The translations under genes and the position numbers were made by a program. Positions 61,726-64,000 of a DNA stretch of 64,000 nucleotides are shown in pieces. Numbering within the stretch: the stretch's first letter is position 1; the number at the start of each line of letters is the position of its first letter. Source of the DNA: Flavilitoribacter nigricans DSM 23189 = NBRC 102662 (lineage in GTDB: Bacteria > Bacteroidota > Bacteroidia > Chitinophagales > Saprospiraceae); assembly GCF_002646595.1 (NCBI RefSeq), contig NZ_PDUD01000026.1, forward strand, positions 62,001 through 126,000, given 5' to 3'. The notes under the pieces were generated by a model. That model was not told where the DNA came from and ran no database searches. It was given only the letters and a program-made list of their open reading frames with translations.

Positions 61726-64000
61726 ATGACTGATTTTTCATTTATAGCCAACGCACATCCCAACTATATAGAGTCCCTCTACGAACAATACCAAAGTGAA
61801 CCGGAGGAATTGGAGAGTAGTTGGCGGGCCTTTTTTAAAGGTTTTGAGTACTCCAGTGGTGGGAACGGCAACGGCAGCCATACCGGCGGCGGCGTTGCTA
61901 CTGAACAATTATCCAAAGAGCTGAAAGTACTTTCGCTCATTAAAGCATACCGCGACCGCGGCCACCTGTTGTCTACGACCAACCCGATCCGGACCCGCCG
62001 GGACCGGAAACCGACCGTGAACCTCGAAGACTTCGGCCTCAGCGAATCGGACCTGAAGCTGCCTTTCTTCGTCAGCAAGGAAGTAGGTCTGGAAAACGCG
62101 ACGCTGGGCGAAATCCTGGCCAAATTGCGCCGGATCTACTGCGGTAATATCGGCTTTGAATACCATCACATCAACGACCGCGACCGCCGTCGCTGGATGC
62201 GCGCGCGCATCGAAGCCCACGATCCGGCCGACTACAATCTGAATAAAGGAGAAAAGCGCCGTATCCTGGAGAAATTGAACGGTGCGGTGATGTTCGAGCG
62301 CTTTCTGCACACCAAATATATCGGTCAGAAACGCTTCTCCCTGGAAGGTGGTGAAAACGCCATCGTGGCCCTGGACGGTATCATCCGGCAGGCTGCCAGC
62401 GACCGGGTGGAAGAGATCGTGATCGGGATGGCCCACCGGGGCCGTCTGAATGTACTGGCCAACATCATGGGTAAAACCTACGGCCAGATCTTCAACGAAT
62501 TTGAAGGAACCGCCGTACCGGACCTCAGTTTTGGGGACGGTGACGTAAAATATCACCTGGGTTATTCTTCCCAGATCCAGATGGACGAAAAGCTCGTTCA
62601 CCTGAAACTCGTACCGAACCCCTCCCACCTGGAGGCCGTCAATCCCGTAGTGGAAGGTTTCGCCCGGGCCAAAGCGGACATTCTTTACGAAAGTGATTAC
62701 GATCGTATTCTGCCGATCCTCATTCACGGGGATGCCGCAGTAGCCGGTCAGGGTATCGTTTACGAAACGGTACAGATGAGTCAGCTGGAAGGTTATTACA
62801 CCGGCGGTACCATCCACTTTGTGATCAATAACCAGATCGGGTTTACCACCGACTGGGATGATGCCCGTTCTTCCACCTATTCCACCGGCGCGGCGAGCGT
62901 GGTGCAGGCGCCCGTTTTCCACGTCAACGGGGATGATCCGGAAGCAGTGCTGTTCGTAGCCAAGATGGCGATGGAATACCGTCAGGAATTCAACAGCGAT
63001 GTGTTCATCGATATGGTTTGCTACCGTAAACACGGCCACAACGAAGGGGATGATCCTCAGTATACCCAGCCGGAGATGTACCAGATCATCAACAACCACG
63101 CCGATCCGCGGGAGATCTACTCCAAAAAGCTGATCGAAAGAGGGGACCTGGACGCCGAACTGGCCAATGAACTGGAAAAGGAATTCTGGAACGTGCTGCA
63201 GGAACGTCTCGACGAGGTAAGAGAACACCCGCTGCCCTACGAATACCAGGAACCGGAACTGGCCTGGAAACAACTGAAAAAGAAAACCACGGCGGAAGAC
63301 TACAGACAGTCACCGGAAACGGGCGTGGATCGTAAAACGATCGATAAGATCATCGATCACCTGATGACTCTGCCCAAGGGTTTCACACCACTGTCTAAAG
63401 TCAAACGTCTATATAAAGGCAAGCAGAAGTTGCTGGATGAAAACCAGCTGGACTGGGCAATGGCCGAATTGCTGGCCTATGGCACCATCCTCCTCGACGG
63501 ACACCATATCCGGATGAGCGGTCAGGATGTTAAGCGGGGTACTTTCTCCCATCGGCACGCGGTGATCCGGGATGCCAAGACCTTTGAAGCCGTCAACCGC
63601 CTGGACAATATTGCCGTTCAGCAGGGTGAATTCCGCATCTTCAACTCCTTCCTCTCCGAATTCGGAGTACTGGGTTTTGAATACGGTTATTCGCTGGCCA
63701 CGCCCGAAGCCCTGGTGATCTGGGAAGCGCAGTTCGGTGATTTCGCCAACGGCGCCCAGACGATGATCGACCAGTTCATTACGGCCGGCGAAAGTAAATG
63801 GCAACGGATGAGCGGTCTGGTTATGTTGCTGCCCCACGGCTACGAAGGCCAGGGACCGGAGCACTCCAGTGCCCGCCTGGAACGTTTTCTGCAGGCCTGT
63901 GCGGAGTTTAACATGACGGTAGCCAATGTGACTACCCCGGCCAACTTCTTCCACCTGCTGCGTCGCCAGCTGGCCCGGCCTTTCCGGAAACCACTGGTCG
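61726..64000 (+). CDS. sucA: 2-oxoglutarate dehydrogenase E1 component (3' partial)
   Basis: Open from ATG 61726 to the right edge of the window (758 residues so far). It is the thiamine diphosphate-dependent E1 of the 2-oxoglutarate dehydrogenase complex, making succinyl from 2-oxoglutarate for transfer to E2. The N-terminus NYIESLYEQYQSEPEELESS is the E1 start. AHRGRLNVLANIMGK has A236-H237-R238 of the active site. GDAAVAGQGIVYETVQMSQL and INNQIGFTT are the ThDP and metal region, and GQDVKRGTFSHRHAV and YEGQGPEHSSARLERFLQ follow in the C-terminal half. The downstream E2 gene lies outside. Confidence 0.96.
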   Translation, partial: MTDFSFIANAHPNYIESLYEQYQSEPEELESSWRAFFKGFEYSSGGNGNGSHTGGGVATEQLSKELKVLSLIKAYRDRGHLLSTTNPIRTRRDRKPTVNLEDFGLSESDLKLPFFVSKEVGLENATLGEILAKLRRIYCGNIGFEYHHINDRDRRRWMRARIEAHDPADYNLNKGEKRRILEKLNGAVMFERFLHTKYIGQKRFSLEGGENAIVALDGIIRQAASDRVEEIVIGMAHRGRLNVLANIMGKTYGQIFNEFEGTAVPDLSFGDGDVKYHLGYSSQIQMDEKLVHLKLVPNPSHLEAVNPVVEGFARAKADILYESDYDRILPILIHGDAAVAGQGIVYETVQMSQLEGYYTGGTIHFVINNQIGFTTDWDDARSSTYSTGAASVVQAPVFHVNGDDPEAVLFVAKMAMEYRQEFNSDVFIDMVCYRKHGHNEGDDPQYTQPEMYQIINNHADPREIYSKKLIERGDLDAELANELEKEFWNVLQERLDEVREHPLPYEYQEPELAWKQLKKKTTAEDYRQSPETGVDRKTIDKIIDHLMTLPKGFTPLSKVKRLYKGKQKLLDENQLDWAMAELLAYGTILLDGHHIRMSGQDVKRGTFSHRHAVIRDAKTFEAVNRLDNIAVQQGEFRIFNSFLSEFGVLGFEYGYSLATPEALVIWEAQFGDFANGAQTMIDQFITAGESKWQRMSGLVMLLPHGYEGQGPEHSSARLERFLQACAEFNMTVANVTTPANFFHLLRRQLARPFRKPLV

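Noticed and set aside
1-64000. tRNA genes, rRNA genes, CRISPR arrays or a complete insertion sequence
   Set aside because: Intergenic regions were read on both strands and no tRNA T-arm pattern, direct-repeat array or transposase frame was recognised.

Overview
The window looks like chromosome of a Bacteroidota species, probably of the Saprospiria (Lewinella-like) branch. Several signs point there. Three intergenic regions carry the Bacteroidota promoter form TTTG-N19/20-TAnnTTTG. Shine-Dalgarno sequences are largely absent. Gene orders and families are typical of the phylum: two OmpH/Skp genes followed by murI; HU, a TPR lipoprotein, a tiny basic protein and RNase G; an EnvC-like factor next to DUF4292; a NagB/PIG-L fusion; and OmpP1/FadL-type barrels. 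The genus cannot be fixed from this sequence. I saw no rRNA, tRNA, CRISPR array or intact insertion sequence.

Layout. 1-9.7 kb: the end of a CBM9-like protein, a DUF5107/TPR protein, a TPR-VWA protein, endonuclease V, an OmpA-like protein, a PAP2-like membrane protein, an MscS channel and an M48 lipoprotein peptidase. 10-18.9 kb: Skp-Skp-MurI, an uncharacterised 477-residue protein, a MITE-like palindromic element, trmB, a secreted protein, dapD, pth and a MurG-like glycosyltransferase. 18.9-25.7 kb: a 38-residue lipoprotein, then RNase G, a 31-residue basic protein, a TPR lipoprotein and HU on the minus strand, then a structured leader before yicC, gmk and a TPM-domain protein. 25.7-33.8 kb: a large secreted protein, a DUF58 protein, a creatininase-family enzyme overlapping a predicted defence protein (EAD11-like plus AbiC-like domains), and two periplasmic proteins.

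33.9-38.2 kb is an amino-sugar module: a LacI-family regulator, a divergent ROK kinase and a NagB/PIG-L fusion. A palindromic operator lies between the regulator and the kinase, and its 13-bp core recurs exactly upstream of the DUF5107 gene at the left end, so that gene is probably in the same regulon. 38.2-50 kb: uvrA, a GH3-family adenylating enzyme, hflX, an EnvC-like factor, a DUF4292 lipoprotein, a DoxX-like protein and proS. 50-64 kb: a low-complexity SR/WN-rich exported protein, a FadL-type barrel, a YdjM-like membrane protein, a lipocalin-like lipoprotein, a PafA-like phosphatase, a class C beta-lactamase-fold hydrolase, a peptidase/propeller/barrel fusion, and the start of sucA.

Most genes are housekeeping or cell-envelope functions. 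The parts most worth following are the EAD11-AbiC protein, the shared LacI operator, the element at 13.6 kb, the yicC leader and several very small genes. Names rest on motif recognition only; no database search was possible.
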